DNA from: Butyrivibrio sp. AE3004
GTDB lineage: Bacteria; Bacillota; Clostridia; Lachnospirales; Lachnospiraceae
DNA length: 64,000 bases
Assembly (NCBI RefSeq): GCF_000703165.1
Contig: NZ_JNLQ01000002.1
Location: 2,914,001 to 2,978,000, forward strand
Direction: 5' to 3'
A program made the translations under genes and the position numbers. How positions within the stretch are numbered: the stretch's first letter is position 1; the number at the start of each line of letters is the position of its first letter. This document shows positions 42,729 through 51,627 of this stretch, piece by piece. The notes under the pieces are model-generated. The model was not told where the DNA came from. It searched no databases and worked only from the letters and a program-made list of their open reading frames with translations.

Positions 42729-44078
42729 TTACAGCATTACATTCTGTATAAGCTCAGCCAGTTTCTTTGCTTCTTCATCAATTACTTTCTGATTTTTACC
42801 CTCGATCATTACTCGAACAAGAGGTTCTGTTCCCGAAGGTCTGATAAGTACTCTCCCGTCTCCTGCAAATTTCTTATCAAGCTGCTCAATAGCAGCTGCA
42901 ATTTCAGGATATTCCATAAAGTGATCCTTTTTATGCGTAGGTACTGTTGCATTACACAAAGCCTGAGGCATCACTTCCATAACCGTGGAAAGTTCGGAAA
43001 GCTTCTTACCTGTATCCTTCATAACCTTAAGAAGATGAAGAGCTGAAAGGAGTCCGTCTCCTGTCGTATTATCATCAAGGAATATAATATGTCCTGATTG
43101 TTCGCCGCCAAGATTGGCACCGATTTCCTTCATGCGTTCGAGAACGTATCTGTCACCCACTTTGGTCTTCTCAATCTTGATTCCCTCGCGTTCGCCCATC
43201 TTGAAGAATCCAAGATTACTCATCACAGTAGCAACTATCGTATCACCCTTAAGCATACCATTATTCTTCATATGCCTTCCGATTATTGCCATGATCACAT
43301 CGCCGTCTATAAATTTACCATTTTCATCAACAGCAAGGAATCTGTCCGCATCTCCGTCAAAAGCAAGACCTATGTCAGCCTTCTCGGTAACAACACGTCC
43401 CATAAGTTCTTCCATATGGGTTGATCCGCAGTTTGAATTTATATTTGTTCCATCAGGATTTGTATGTATAGCTATTACCTGTGCACCTGTCTGTCTAATA
43501 GTTTCCACAGAGGTGTATGAGCTTGCGCCTTCGGCACAGTCCATAACAATCTTAAAGCCATCGAGTCTTACATCCACACAGTTTAAATTGTGGTTGATAT
43601 ATTCCTCTCTTGCATCAGTACGATTTTTAATTTTGCCTATTCCTGCTCCTGTAGGCATTTTAACGCCTTCAAGATTGTTCTTAATAAGTTCCTCTATCTC
43701 ATCTTCAAGAGCATCAGGAAGCTTAAATCCATTACCATCGAAGAATTTTATTCCGTTAAATTCCATAGGATTGTGTGACGCAGAGATGACTACCCCGGCA
43801 TCAACACGATACTTCTTAGTAAGATATGCTACCGCAGGAGTTGGCAAAATACCTACATTAACAACGTTTGCTCCTACAGAACATGCTCCTGCCATAAGTG
43901 CAGCTCCAAGCATATCCCCCGAAAGTCTTGTATCACACCCCACCATTATTGTGGGTCTATGCTTATTCTCTTTAGACAAAACATAAGCCCCGGCCTGACC
44001 AAGCTGCATGGCAAGAAGCGGTGTGAGCTCATCATTTGCAACACCTCTTACTCCATCAGTTCCAAATAATCTAGACAT
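42729..44078 (-). CDS. glmM: Phosphoglucosamine mutase
   Basis: A 449-residue enzyme converting glucosamine-6-P to glucosamine-1-P for peptidoglycan precursors. MSRLFGTDGVRGVAN is the standard GlmM start; ATG 44078 has GGAGG 5 bases upstream, and the longer TTG start adds only a few residues. The phosphoserine is Ser101 in ISASHNP, the metal loop is FDGDADR, and the sugar loop is GGEQSGH, with a late RPSGTEPLVRVM phosphate site. It completes the cdaA-cdaR-glmM operon, in which GlmM is known in other Firmicutes to bind and inhibit CdaA. Confidence 0.97.
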   Translation of the reverse strand: MSRLFGTDGVRGVANDELTPLLAMQLGQAGAYVLSKENKHRPTIMVGCDTRLSGDMLGAALMAGACSVGANVVNVGILPTPAVAYLTKKYRVDAGVVISASHNPMEFNGIKFFDGNGFKLPDALEDEIEELIKNNLEGVKMPTGAGIGKIKNRTDAREEYINHNLNCVDVRLDGFKIVMDCAEGASSYTSVETIRQTGAQVIAIHTNPDGTNINSNCGSTHMEELMGRVVTEKADIGLAFDGDADRFLAVDENGKFIDGDVIMAIIGRHMKNNGMLKGDTIVATVMSNLGFFKMGEREGIKIEKTKVGDRYVLERMKEIGANLGGEQSGHIIFLDDNTTGDGLLSALHLLKVMKDTGKKLSELSTVMEVMPQALCNATVPTHKKDHFMEYPEIAAAIEQLDKKFAGDGRVLIRPSGTEPLVRVMIEGKNQKVIDEEAKKLAELIQNVML

Positions 44079-44094
44079 TTCTTCCTCCAAATAA

Positions 44095-45375
44095 TCACTC
44101 TACTTTATTCAATATTACTGTGACTTCAATTGTATTTGCAGTCGTCACACCACCCGGAAGCGAAAGCGATACATTAGCCCTGTATTCACCGGCTAAATCA
44201 TCTCCTGCACCTACCATCTGGGATACATCTACCGTTCCGGATACATCTTTTGCATTTATACTGTTAACCTTTTCGGCAAGTCCGCTGACCGACAGACTAA
44301 ATGTCTGACCGTCCTCTCCTATCATTACCTCATACCCATCCGGAACATTAGTGAATTCTATCTGGTCATAAGGAACATTGAGAATTTTATCATTCTTCTT
44401 GTCTATATATGCAACAACAGTTGCAATGCCATTAAAGTCTTCATCGCCAAAAGTGACATTACCTGGCAGATAGCCCGACAGATCAATAGTAGTCGTCAGG
44501 TTGCCTGTATAGCCTGTAATATCAAGTGATGCATCAGATATTATTATCGTGTCAATCTTGTTAAGTACAGACATTCTTCCAGCCAGCAGAACACTGTCAG
44601 GATTTGCGTCTATCTGGCCTGTTGCCACATAGCCTTCCGCAGGCACTCCGGATACCTGATAAATAATCGGCACTCTCTTGGTAGCCAGAATAGTAACACT
44701 CACACCTACCGACGTACTGCTAAGCTTCAGGTTATCCCTCGGAATCTCATTACCATCCTCATCGTAAAGATGAATTTCGGCATTGGTTCCGATATTGGTC
44801 GTATAGCCTGTTACCTCAACGTTTACCGAAGCATCCTTAACGCTTTCAACAACCGACTTCGCTCCGGTTATTCTAATCTGGTTCTGGTCAGTAATGACAT
44901 CCCCTATTATATACCCTTCAGTCAAGCTACCGGAGGTTGTTGCCGAAATAGCCAGTGTTTTGGAGGCTCTTTCCTCTATGCTGAGTCTTACGGCATCAAT
45001 GCTTCCGCTTATACTTTGAATCTGATTTCTGTATTTATTCGTATCAAGCTGGATGGCAACATAATAAACACCATCTATATTAGTTGTATTCTCAAGATCG
45101 GCATAAGCAACTATATTTTCTTTGCTGAGAGAATCAACAATAGATCTTGGCGCATAAACAGTAACCGTCGATAGTATGTCACTATCCTCCAGCACCTGAT
45201 ATACCTGATTATTGTCCGTTATGCTGTTAGTATTTCTTAGTGTCACCTGTACATTACTGAAACGCACAGAATCTACAGGATCACTGATATTTGTTACAAG
45301 GAACCAAAGAAGTGCGGCAAATAAAAGCGAAGCAATCTTCAGCCCCAGGTTTGCAGTTAAATTAAGATTCTTCAT
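44095..45375 (-). CDS. cdaR: YbbR-domain regulator of CdaA
   Basis: A 426-residue protein with one N-terminal signal-anchor helix (LGLKIASLLFAALLWFLV, about 10-27) and about four repeated external YbbR domains of some 80 residues each, visible as repeated strand patterns such as VQVTLRNTN, IRITGAKSVVESV and VLLAGRMSVLNKI. CdaR binds CdaA at the membrane and tunes cyclic di-AMP synthesis. Its start overlaps the cdaA stop by 4 bases (ATGA type), giving tight coupling. Confidence 0.93.
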   Translation of the reverse strand: MKNLNLTANLGLKIASLLFAALLWFLVTNISDPVDSVRFSNVQVTLRNTNSITDNNQVYQVLEDSDILSTVTVYAPRSIVDSLSKENIVAYADLENTTNIDGVYYVAIQLDTNKYRNQIQSISGSIDAVRLSIEERASKTLAISATTSGSLTEGYIIGDVITDQNQIRITGAKSVVESVKDASVNVEVTGYTTNIGTNAEIHLYDEDGNEIPRDNLKLSSTSVGVSVTILATKRVPIIYQVSGVPAEGYVATGQIDANPDSVLLAGRMSVLNKIDTIIISDASLDITGYTGNLTTTIDLSGYLPGNVTFGDEDFNGIATVVAYIDKKNDKILNVPYDQIEFTNVPDGYEVMIGEDGQTFSLSVSGLAEKVNSINAKDVSGTVDVSQMVGAGDDLAGEYRANVSLSLPGGVTTANTIEVTVILNKVE

Positions 45376-46253
45376 TTCGCAATCCCTTTCGCTTTTTTAT
45401 TTCCCTTATTCTTTTTCTTTTTATCCTTTTTATCTTCGGATGTCTTATTCTGTATCTGTCTTAATCTCTCTCTTAAGCGCTCACTGTCCAGCGCTCTTTC
45501 AAGCTCTCCCATATAAGCAACACTTATTTTTCCGGTTTCCTCGGATACGATTATGGTAAGGGAGTCTGTGACCTCTGAAACACCGACACCTGCTCGATGT
45601 CTTGTTCCGAGTTCCTTACCAAGTTCCATATTATCCGAAAGCGGCAGATAACATGTAGCTGACGTAATTCTGTCGCCTCTGATTATTACCGCACCATCAT
45701 GAAGCGGAGTATTATGTTCAAAAATATTTATCAGAAGCTGGCTTGTTACGATACCGTCTATATCAATACCTGTTCTCTCAAATTCACTAAGGGATGACAA
45801 CTGCTCAATAACTATCAGCGCACCTGTTCTGACCTTAGCCATCTCAACACATGCCCTTACAATTTCATTTATTGTCTTATCAGAAAATCTTCCCTCTTCG
45901 GTTGCTTCCGCAAAATTAAACAGTCCATGGAAAAAGTTTCTTCTACCAATGCCCTCAAGCGCCTTTCGCAGTTCAGGCTGTAAAATAACAACCATTGCCG
46001 TTACAGCTATTCCAAATACATTCCGGACTATCCAAAGTATGGTAGTCATATTGAATGCAGCTGCAATAACTATAAAGACAACAATAACTACGATCCCTTT
46101 TAAAAGAGACCATAGTCTTGTAGTTTTAGCCCAAACCAAAATATGATAGATCAAAAACGCAATTATCAACATCTCGATGATATCGAGCGCTTTGACCGAT
46201 GGCATATGCAGGCTTGTCAGATTGTTTTCCAGGAAAAATCCGATTTGTTGCAT
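45372..46253 (-). CDS. cdaA: Diadenylate cyclase, membrane-bound
   Basis: A 293-residue enzyme joining two ATP into cyclic di-AMP. Three membrane helices lie within residues 22-92, followed by the DAC domain with DGA at 186-188 (PLHDGAVI) and RHR at 218-220 (GTRHRAGVG), both needed for catalysis. The last 30 residues are strongly lysine-rich (KKDKKKKNKGNKK), more than in the Bacillus or Listeria protein. The second messenger controls potassium and osmolyte balance and wall stability. Confidence 0.96.
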   Translation of the reverse strand: MQQIGFFLENNLTSLHMPSVKALDIIEMLIIAFLIYHILVWAKTTRLWSLLKGIVVIVVFIVIAAAFNMTTILWIVRNVFGIAVTAMVVILQPELRKALEGIGRRNFFHGLFNFAEATEEGRFSDKTINEIVRACVEMAKVRTGALIVIEQLSSLSEFERTGIDIDGIVTSQLLINIFEHNTPLHDGAVIIRGDRITSATCYLPLSDNMELGKELGTRHRAGVGVSEVTDSLTIIVSEETGKISVAYMGELERALDSERLRERLRQIQNKTSEDKKDKKKKNKGNKKAKGIAK

Positions 46254-46258
46254 TAAAT

Positions 46259-47224
46259 TTACTCGCCTCTGTCTTTACCTCTGTAATCTCTACCGGCACT
46301 GGAACCACTTATTTTCTTCACCTTCGGCGCAGGTGTGGAAACAGTCACCTTTGGTACAGCCTTAACATAGTAATAGTATTCATCATCTTCAAACTGAACT
46401 TTTTCAATTCTTGTATAATCAAGATTAAATGCAAAGAACTGAAGGATCATAAGCATTATAATTGCAATTACTGACTGAACAATAACTCCGATAAATGACA
46501 ACTCTGTGGTATACATCAAATCACCGACAAGAAGACAAATAATATCTGTCAGTGCTCCCGCTATGATAGCAATTGTCCATGCATGATCCAACGACATTCT
46601 TCTTATTGTATAAACAACAGCAAGCGTAATAGCAAACGCAACAACAAATACCCACATACGCTTGTTGCTTAATAGCTCTGAAATAATTGTCTGGAACTGT
46701 GCTACGGTCTCTTCCATCTGAGCACCCGTAAGACTTGTCGCATTTCCGGAAATGTAATTAACAAGGAAAGCAACAATTATTCCAAAGGACATGGAAACAA
46801 TCGATGAAGGAGTTCCCAAAAGACCAAGTGCAATAGGCATCACATAAGGAATGCTCAAATAAAAGCACATGGGTGTCAACATCACCGCAAGAGTATCCTT
46901 GGGTGAAAATCTGAAGTAAAGTAAAAACATCAGAAGAAAAATTATAAGCGCAACAACAGCACACAATACTGAAAGCTTATAAAGATGCGCCAAAATAAAT
47001 CCGGCAGAAACAAGCACCATAAAATTAGTAGGCATAATAGAACACAAAAGTGCTGCCATTAACAATATGGGCAATTTTGTCAGATTGGTCTGATATCCGA
47101 TCTTATTACCAATCATGGTAAAAGCAATCAATGATAGCAAAAACTTCCACACATATGTGATGTAAAGCTCGTATTTTACATAAAAATTTTTAATATATTC
47201 CCGCAGTTCAAGTAAAGACGTCAT
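46259..47224 (-). CDS. Conserved-type membrane protein, function unknown
   Basis: I do not recognise this 321-residue protein. It has eight to nine hydrophobic helices between residues 20 and 265, a periplasm-sized loop near 160-190 (GNATSLTGAQMEETV), and a cytoplasmic tail of 55 residues with an odd acidic/tyrosine patch (FEDDEYYYYVKAVPKV) and a basic end. It starts 5 bases after its upstream neighbour and ends 5 bases before cdaA, so it belongs to the same operon. A link with cyclic di-AMP signalling or wall synthesis is suggested by position only. Confidence 0.7.
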   Translation of the reverse strand: MTSLLELREYIKNFYVKYELYITYVWKFLLSLIAFTMIGNKIGYQTNLTKLPILLMAALLCSIMPTNFMVLVSAGFILAHLYKLSVLCAVVALIIFLLMFLLYFRFSPKDTLAVMLTPMCFYLSIPYVMPIALGLLGTPSSIVSMSFGIIVAFLVNYISGNATSLTGAQMEETVAQFQTIISELLSNKRMWVFVVAFAITLAVVYTIRRMSLDHAWTIAIIAGALTDIICLLVGDLMYTTELSFIGVIVQSVIAIIMLMILQFFAFNLDYTRIEKVQFEDDEYYYYVKAVPKVTVSTPAPKVKKISGSSAGRDYRGKDRGE

Positions 47225-47229
47225 TTTTC

Positions 47230-47619
47230 CTATTCCTTTTCATACATCCTTCCAAGTCTCTTAAGACATGAGTAGTATGCTTTCATATTCTTTCGCATTT
47301 TTCCGTACCGAATGGAATAAATGATGTATGAAATCACTGAATATACGGCTACAAGCACAATGTAATAGATTAAAAACTTTCTGGCTGTTGCAGCTACATC
47401 AGTATTATATACATCCTGCAAAACATCAGAAAAATGATACATCACATAGGCAGCGACCAGTATCAGATAAACCACTGTGGCACTGATAATGGACTTCAGT
47501 ACCTGGAATCCGACATAGTCGCTGCGAAAGTATGAGTTTATAGCGTTATTCTTTTTCCCCTCATGCTGCTCATATGCAGCCATCCTGGTCATCAGGATTA
47601 CTCTCTCCTCATTTAACAT
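47230..47619 (-). CDS. Small membrane protein with two helices, function unknown
   Basis: A 129-residue protein: soluble N-terminal 45 residues, two helices (about 50-72 and 88-110) and a basic C-terminus rich in Lys, Arg and Tyr. No family recognised. GAGG lies 5-6 bases before the ATG. It is wedged 7 bases after the yvyF-like gene and 5 bases before the larger unknown membrane protein, so the two may form a complex. Confidence 0.65.
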   Translation of the reverse strand: MLNEERVILMTRMAAYEQHEGKKNNAINSYFRSDYVGFQVLKSIISATVVYLILVAAYVMYHFSDVLQDVYNTDVAATARKFLIYYIVLVAVYSVISYIIYSIRYGKMRKNMKAYYSCLKRLGRMYEKE

Positions 47620-47626
47620 AAAAGCC

Positions 47627-48058
47627 TCAGGTTCTAAGAAATTTCATTCCGGACTTCTGATCCGAATTCTGAGCAGCCTGTTTCTTGGCAAGCTCAGCAG
47701 CAAGCGCCTGCTGACGCTGCTTCACAGTATCGTTAAGCGCATTGGTTACAGTAGCCTTACATTTAGCACAAAGTCTTCCTGTCTGAATACGTTCTCCGCA
47801 ATTCTCGCAAGTGATCTGAATCGGAGAATCCTCTGTAAACATAAGTCTCTCCTCAAGTATCCACTTTTTAAGCTGTTTGGTAGAAACCTCACAATCATCA
47901 GATATCTTCTTCAAACCGCTTCCCGGATTATCCTGTATATACTTTTTTACCTGTTGGAACTTCTCTTCAATCTGTTTCTTACAACTTTCGCAAAGCACAT
48001 CGCCTGCGATATAATTGAACATCTTACCACATCTGGAACAATTACGAATATTACTCAT
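47627..48058 (-). CDS. YvyF-like flagellar-operon zinc-ribbon protein
   Basis: A 143-residue protein with two cysteine clusters: CSRCGKMF...CESCKKQIEE at the start and CENCGERIQTGRLCAKCK at about 95-112, around a helix-turn-helix-like middle (GLKKISDDCEVSTKQLKKWILEERL). This matches the TIGR03826/YvyF family, found in flagellar operons and, in Bacillus, right after comFC. The same order comF then yvyF is seen here. It probably binds zinc and acts in flagellar gene control, but its molecular job is not established. Confidence 0.82.
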   Translation of the reverse strand: MSNIRNCSRCGKMFNYIAGDVLCESCKKQIEEKFQQVKKYIQDNPGSGLKKISDDCEVSTKQLKKWILEERLMFTEDSPIQITCENCGERIQTGRLCAKCKATVTNALNDTVKQRQQALAAELAKKQAAQNSDQKSGMKFLRT

Positions 48059-48088
48059 GATATCCTCCTAATTTTGCAGTGCTTATTT

Positions 48089-48808
48089 TCACACCACCTG
48101 GCCTATTGCAAGCGTTACAAAGAATATCCTATTCACCCCATGTCTTCGAAATTCCCTGGCTAGCTCATCTATAGTACTGCCGGTCGTGTAAATGTCATCA
48201 ACAAGGATAATACACTTAAATTCTACATCATTTTGACTTATATTAAAAGCTTTTTTCAAATTTGAACGTCTTTGTGATGATGTCAGCATCTTCATTGGAA
48301 CTGTATTTTTCACTCTGACCACAACGTCATTTCTGACGGGTATGTTAAAAGTTTTCCCTAAAGAATCTGCAAAAACTTCCGCCTGATTATATCCTCTTTT
48401 TCTCTGTTTCCTTCTGTACATCGGAACAGGGATTATAGCATCCGCATTGAGTGCCTTTATGTTTTCTCCCAGATATTCTGCTGCTGCATCAGCGTAAAAA
48501 TCTGCATATTCCCTTCTTCCGGAATACTTAAACCTATATAAAGATCCTGAAATCGATCTGTATTTAAATACGCCAAACCCTCTGTCAAAATAGTGCCTTG
48601 TTTTCGTACAATCATCACAATACTCTGTCTCTTTGCCAGCAAGTGGTTTTCCGCATTTCATGCATATCAATCTGCCGGCAGGTTTGATAAGTCCTTTACA
48701 TTCCAAATGAATTATGCCTTCATTTCTTTTTACAATTTCATCACAAACAGGACACCTTCTCGGGTAAAGAATAGAAACCACGTTTTCTGCCATATTACTC
48801 AGTTCCAT
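48089..48808 (-). CDS. comF: ComF family protein (amidophosphoribosyltransferase-like)
   Basis: A 239-residue protein. The N-terminal zinc part has CPVCDEIV and CMKCGKPL...CDDC, and the C-terminal PRT domain has the IILVDDIYTTGSTIDELA phosphoribosyl-pyrophosphate loop and RKRGYNQAEVFADSL. ComFC homologues take part in DNA uptake and PriA-linked repair; the enzymatic role is uncertain. The start overlaps recD2 by 14 bases; a second ATG at 48793, one base past the recD2 stop, is an alternative. Confidence 0.9.
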   Translation of the reverse strand: MELSNMAENVVSILYPRRCPVCDEIVKRNEGIIHLECKGLIKPAGRLICMKCGKPLAGKETEYCDDCTKTRHYFDRGFGVFKYRSISGSLYRFKYSGRREYADFYADAAAEYLGENIKALNADAIIPVPMYRRKQRKRGYNQAEVFADSLGKTFNIPVRNDVVVRVKNTVPMKMLTSSQRRSNLKKAFNISQNDVEFKCIILVDDIYTTGSTIDELAREFRRHGVNRIFFVTLAIGQVV

Positions 48809-51020
48809 TAGTGACCTCCATGATTCTGTCTTTTAATCCCGTATACCGCTTTAATTGTTCTTCGTTATTTATCATGGTCTCTACTGTTTCGACATTTCCC
48901 AGTACAACTACACATTTTTGTGCTCTTGTAACCGCTGTATACAAAAGGTTTCTGTTAAGAAGCATTCTCGGTCCACCAAGAAGAGGCAGTATTACAGCGG
49001 GATATTCCGATCCTTGGGATTTATGTATTGTTATAGCATATGCATGTTCAAGATCATCAAGTTCAGAAAAAGGATAAACCACACATCTTCCTTCATCAAA
49101 TTCTACAACCAGCTCCTTTATGGCATTATTTATCTCCCTTACAACACCCATATCTCCATTAAATATACCAAGTCCCTTTTCTATGGTAATTCCGTTTTTC
49201 CCCAATACTTCCCATTCTGCCTGATAATTATTATGAATCTGCATCACTCTGTCGCCAACTCTAATGACTCTGTCACCATGAACATATTCCTTTTTATGAG
49301 GATCAGCAGGGTTTAGGTATTTCTGAAGAATAGTATTGAGCGTCTGAGCCCCGAGCGGTCCTCTTTTCATTGGCGTAAGAACCTGAATGTCACTACTTTG
49401 TGATTCAACATACCCGGGAAGTTTATCCCTTATAAGTTCAATCATATGCTTATATATAACATCCGCATTATCTCTCTTAAGGAAGAAGAAATCCTTGCTC
49501 TTATTGTCCATTTTAATCTGCTCACCGTTTTTAATATGATGAGCATTCATTACTATGTCACTTTCCTTAGCCTGTCTGAAAATCTTTTGAAGTGTGATCG
49601 TGGTATAGGCTTTACTCTCTATCAGATCGTGCAAAACCTGACCCGGTCCGACACTGGGAAGCTGTGAGCTGTCTCCCACAAGGATAAGATGTGTTCCCGG
49701 GAGAACTGCCTTTAACAAAGCAGCAAAAAGATGCATATCAACCATCGACATTTCATCTATTATGATTGCATCCGCTTCCAGTGGATTATCTGCATTTTTC
49801 TCATAATGAATTCTTGTCTTTACGTCATTATCGTCCGATATTCCACCTCCCACACCTAAAAGCCTATGCAGCGTTAAAGCTTCATATCCCGTGGTTTCCG
49901 TCATTCTCTTTGCAGCTCTTCCTGTAGGAGCCGCAAGCATTATTTCCATCTGCTCTTCTGCATAATATCTGATAATTGTATTTATTGTTGTTGTTTTTCC
50001 GGTTCCGGGTCCTCCCGTAATAATGACCACTCCGTTTGAGGCACTCGCAGCAGCCGCTCTTCTTTGAAGTTCATCAAGTTCAATTCCACGTTTTTCTTCT
50101 ATCCTTCTTATTCTGTCAAGAAGAACACTTTCCGGTTCATGAGATACTTTTATATTCAATTCGTTAAGCATCACCGCAATAGCCTGCTCCTCATAAAAAA
50201 AGCTTGCGGCATACACTTCATTATCTCCTTTGTAGATAAGCTTCCTTTCAACCATCAGATTATCCATCATCATTTCGATGTTTTCAGAATTTACTCCAAG
50301 GAGCTCTTTGCTCTTTCTAATCAATTCGTCCTTGGGAAGATAACTGTTTCCTTCTGCTGACGCATCCAGCAAAACATAAAGTATCCCGCTCCGTATGCGA
50401 AAATCCGAATCAACACTTATTCCTACTCTGGCAGCAATCTCATCTGCGGTCTTAAAGCCTATTCCCTCGATATCATCTGCAAGTTTATACGGATTTTCCT
50501 TTAAAATCTTATAAACCGATGCCCCGTATTTTTCATAAATCCTGACTGACATCGTGCTTGATATACCATATCCTGACATAAATACAAAAGCATCCCGCAT
50601 CTCCTTCTTATCCGCAAGCTGTATAGCTATATCCCTTGCTTTTTTCTCGCTTATGCCTTTAATTTCCGCAAGTCGTTCCGGCTCATCCTCAATAATCCTA
50701 AAGGTATCGCTGCCAAACTTTTTTACTATTCTTCTTGCCATAGTTTCGCCGATGCCCTTTATAGCTCCAGACCCCAGGTACCTCTCCATAGACTCTATAT
50801 CATCCGGCGCTGCAATTTTGTAACTGCTTACCTTGATCTGTTCTCCATAGACAGGATGTTCCGTCATTTCACCTGTTATTTCCAGCGTATCACCCTCATC
50901 AACATCAACAAAACTTCCGACACAGGTAATCTCCTCACCATCGCAAACAAGTATCATCACCCCGTATGCCCTGTCCGGACTTCTGTATATAAAATGATCT
51001 ATATAACCTTTAATTTCCAT
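48795..51020 (-). CDS. recD2: RecD2-type ATP-dependent DNA helicase
   Basis: A 741-residue superfamily 1B 5'-3' helicase. Residues 1-300 form the extended N-terminal region with helix-hairpin-helix pairs (YLGSGAIKGIGETMARRIV, IKGISEKKARDIA, IEGIGFKTADEIA). The motor has Walker A GGPGTGKTTTINTI, Walker B AIIIDEMSMVD, motif III LILVGDSSQLPSVGPG and the late HAYAITIHKSQGSEYP. Length is as usual for RecD2, which works without RecBC in genome stability. GAGGAG is 4 bases before the ATG. It follows a terminator and an RNA hairpin. Confidence 0.95.
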   Translation of the reverse strand: MEIKGYIDHFIYRSPDRAYGVMILVCDGEEITCVGSFVDVDEGDTLEITGEMTEHPVYGEQIKVSSYKIAAPDDIESMERYLGSGAIKGIGETMARRIVKKFGSDTFRIIEDEPERLAEIKGISEKKARDIAIQLADKKEMRDAFVFMSGYGISSTMSVRIYEKYGASVYKILKENPYKLADDIEGIGFKTADEIAARVGISVDSDFRIRSGILYVLLDASAEGNSYLPKDELIRKSKELLGVNSENIEMMMDNLMVERKLIYKGDNEVYAASFFYEEQAIAVMLNELNIKVSHEPESVLLDRIRRIEEKRGIELDELQRRAAAASASNGVVIITGGPGTGKTTTINTIIRYYAEEQMEIMLAAPTGRAAKRMTETTGYEALTLHRLLGVGGGISDDNDVKTRIHYEKNADNPLEADAIIIDEMSMVDMHLFAALLKAVLPGTHLILVGDSSQLPSVGPGQVLHDLIESKAYTTITLQKIFRQAKESDIVMNAHHIKNGEQIKMDNKSKDFFFLKRDNADVIYKHMIELIRDKLPGYVESQSSDIQVLTPMKRGPLGAQTLNTILQKYLNPADPHKKEYVHGDRVIRVGDRVMQIHNNYQAEWEVLGKNGITIEKGLGIFNGDMGVVREINNAIKELVVEFDEGRCVVYPFSELDDLEHAYAITIHKSQGSEYPAVILPLLGGPRMLLNRNLLYTAVTRAQKCVVVLGNVETVETMINNEEQLKRYTGLKDRIMEVTNGTE

Positions 51021-51041
51021 TAAGCTCCTCGTCTATAAATA

Positions 51042-51067
51042 ATCGAGCAGGCTGACTCCTACTCGAT
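51042..51067 (-). promoter_or_regulatory. RNA hairpin in the recD2 leader
   Basis: On the minus strand ATCGAGTAGG and CCTGCTCGAT form a 10-bp stem around a 6-base loop. The only non-Watson-Crick pair is U-G in this strand but C-A in the other, so it works as RNA only when transcribed on the minus strand. It lies 21 bases before the recD2 ATG. A second mini-hairpin (GCAC-GAA-GTGC) is at 51086-51096. Confidence 0.55.
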
Positions 51068-51101
51068 TTCGCACACGAACATTCCGCACTTCGTGCTACA
51101 T

Positions 51102-51132
51102 AAAAATTCCCTCTTTTTCAAAAAGAGGGAAT
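51102..51132 (-). terminator. Intrinsic terminator of the mbl/flagellar rod operon
   Basis: Perfect 12-bp stem, ATTCCCTCTTTT (51106-51117) with AAAAGAGGGAAT (51121-51132), loop of 3, followed on the minus strand by TTTTT. It lies 14 bases after the stop of the FlgJ-like gene. Textbook Rho-independent terminator. Confidence 0.92.
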
Positions 51133-51145
51133 GAATCATACATTT

Positions 51146-51520
51146 TTAAATATCATAGTTGCGTTTCATATTTTCATATAACATTTGAGCAAGCCCGTTG
51201 CTCTGTTTATCTGCCCCGGTAGCAGCTATATCCTGAATCGTCATATCTTTAAAGTAATCAACAAGTGTCCCCATTGAATTAGATTCATCCTTACTGAATA
51301 CCTTGGCTGTTTTCTCATATCCCTTATAAATCTGTTCCATAAAATAAGCTTCAAACTGCTTACATGCATCCATCAGCTCTTTATCAGCCTTTGCCTTATC
51401 ATCATCCGTCTGAATTCTTTTAGCCTTTGAAGCAGCCTCGCTTGCCTTTTCAGAAGCCGTCTGGCTGGCTGCATACTGTGATATTCCTGACAGATTCATA
51501 GAATTCATATCAATAGCCAT
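51146..51520 (-). CDS. FlgJ-like rod-binding protein (no muramidase domain)
   Basis: A 124-residue protein from ATG 51520; GGTGAG lies 4 bases upstream, so the ATG eight codons earlier is not used. After a low-complexity Ala/Ser/Lys N-terminus it has the rod-binding domain: LMDACKQFEAYFMEQIYKGYEKT and YFKDMTIQDIAATG...NGLAQMLYENMKRNY. FlgJ N-domains help the rod assemble in the periplasm or wall; many Firmicutes have this short form without the wall hydrolase. It ends the rod-gene operon before a strong terminator. Confidence 0.88.
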   Translation of the reverse strand: MAIDMNSMNLSGISQYAASQTASEKASEAASKAKRIQTDDDKAKADKELMDACKQFEAYFMEQIYKGYEKTAKVFSKDESNSMGTLVDYFKDMTIQDIAATGADKQSNGLAQMLYENMKRNYDI

Positions 51521-51627
51521 AAAGCTCACCCCCCTTAATTTCATACCCCAAAGATATCCACTTTAAGTTGACTACGCATATGCATAATCAGGCAAGATAT
51601 ATATCAAATTATTATAATGCCTAAAGG

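Noticed and set aside
43114..43986. Plus-strand open frame of 290 codons antisense to glmM
   Set aside because: It mirrors the glmM codons, has no ribosome site and no recognisable protein features; glmM is certain on the other strand.
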